A stretch of 19,595 nt of DNA, from NCBI GenBank assembly GCA_905221605.1, contig CAJNDS010001420.1, forward strand, positions 1 through 19,595, in the 5' to 3' direction. Of the stretch, positions 19,353-19,595 are shown in pieces. The number at the start of each line of letters is the position of its first letter. The first letter of the stretch is position 1. The position numbers and the translations under genes are program-made. Origin of the DNA: Symbiodinium natans. Taxonomy: Eukaryota > Sar > Dinophyceae > Suessiales > Symbiodiniaceae. The notes under the pieces were generated by a model. It made no database searches and was not told where the DNA came from. It saw nothing but the letters and a program-made list of their open reading frames with translations.

Positions 19353-19595
19353 CAGGGCCCACGCAGCTTCGTCTTGTCTTCCACATGAGAAGGCTCTACC
19401 CTAGACCCTAAACCCCTAAACCCTGTTTTGGGCTCGGGAAAAAGTACATTTTTTAATGGGCCACAAGCAGGATTGCTGGTGGAAACAGTATTTCGTGTTT
19501 GAAAAACACTAATACATGTACTTTTTTCCAAGGAATTGTATGTTTCAATAGCACTAAACCCTAATCCTACCTCTGAACCCCTTCCATAGAATCCT
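19353..19595 (+). repeat. Partial monomer M35 (left part)
   Basis: This is the window-edge copy. It has gttttgggctcggg, cgtgtttgaaaaacac, aatacatg and gtatgtttcaatagcac, the last three as in M2. Confidence 0.9.

Larger units (their letters stand above)
1..19595 (+). repeat. Subtelomere-type satellite array, ~550 bp monomer with embedded CCCTAAA tracts
   Basis: The whole window is a head-to-tail array of one monomer, counted from the anchor cagggcccacgcagcttcg at 35 positions (380 to 19353; M29 and M30 read cagggcacacg). Typical spacing is 532-572 bp, with outliers of 472, 504 and 519 bp and two of 713 bp that hold an insertion. Using M32 (17743-18294) as the model, the order is: anchor; telomere-like tract T2 (17786-17814); spacer with three GTAC/A-T-run motifs (17815-18033); tract T3 (18034-18065); spacer ending in ggggtatgtacc; tract T4 (18114-18170); spacer cgacacatttagtaaagtag; short tract T5 (18197-18218); spacer; tract T1 (18241-18293) running into the next anchor. 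Tracts mix CCCTAAA with CCTTAAA, CCCTAGA, CCTAAAT, CTCTAAA and CCTTTAA in a fixed order. The longest perfect CCCTAAA run I see is four heptamers, so this is not the terminal telomere. Subtelomeric location is inferred; an interstitial or pericentromeric block is the alternative. Confidence 0.95.

Noticed and set aside
1-19595. CRISPR-like regular repetition
   Set aside because: The unit is about 550 bp and contiguous with no unique spacers, and the sequence is of eukaryotic telomere type.

Overview
The window is one continuous subtelomere-type satellite array with no recognisable gene. A monomer of about 550 bp repeats head to tail from the first to the last base: 34 complete copies plus a partial copy at each edge, phased on a conserved anchor (cagggcccacgcagcttcg). 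Every monomer carries several short tracts of the heptamer CCCTAAA (TTTAGGG on the minus strand) and its variants, with low-copy-looking spacer between them. This heptamer is the plant-type telomere repeat. It is also used by many green algae and some other protists, including apicomplexans and dinoflagellates, so the sequence supports a eukaryotic chromosome-end-proximal region, most simply of a plant or alga, but does not fix the species. All telomere-like tracts have the C-rich strand on +. If that polarity is ancestral, the chromosome end lies to the left.

Layout. Positions 1-379 are the end of a monomer. Monomers M1-M5 (380-3130) are individually distinguishable. From 2777 to 14163 the array is a tandem duplication of a ten-monomer higher-order unit of about 5.69 kb (copy A 2777-8470, copy B 8471-14163). 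The copies look nearly identical except for one single-base difference, two error-like stretches (about 4800-5120 in A, 10680-10815 in B), and a roughly 290 bp patch (7117-7406 versus 12806-13099) that resembles gene conversion. A two-monomer module inside that unit is present a third time at 14735-15900. M29-M30 (16188-17191) share a 32 bp deletion. M31 and M32 (17192-18294) are a fresh tandem pair of the M1 type found 16.8 kb away. M33-M35 finish the window.

The only sequence foreign to the satellite is a 144 bp insertion flanked by a perfect 9 bp target-site duplication. It is present once per higher-order copy (6082-6225 and 11771-11914), so it inserted before the 5.69 kb duplication. I could not identify its family.

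No protein-coding gene, tRNA, rRNA, CRISPR array or bacterial-type signal is supported. A 60-97 codon minus-strand open frame recurs in many monomers, but it almost always lacks ATG, reads through the TTTAGGG tracts and varies mainly at amino-acid-changing positions, so I treat it as a by-product of the repeat. The biology visible here is array dynamics: unequal crossover, conversion, slippage of telomere-variant tracts, one transposition-like event, and a strand-biased series of potential G-quadruplexes. All comparisons were made by eye.
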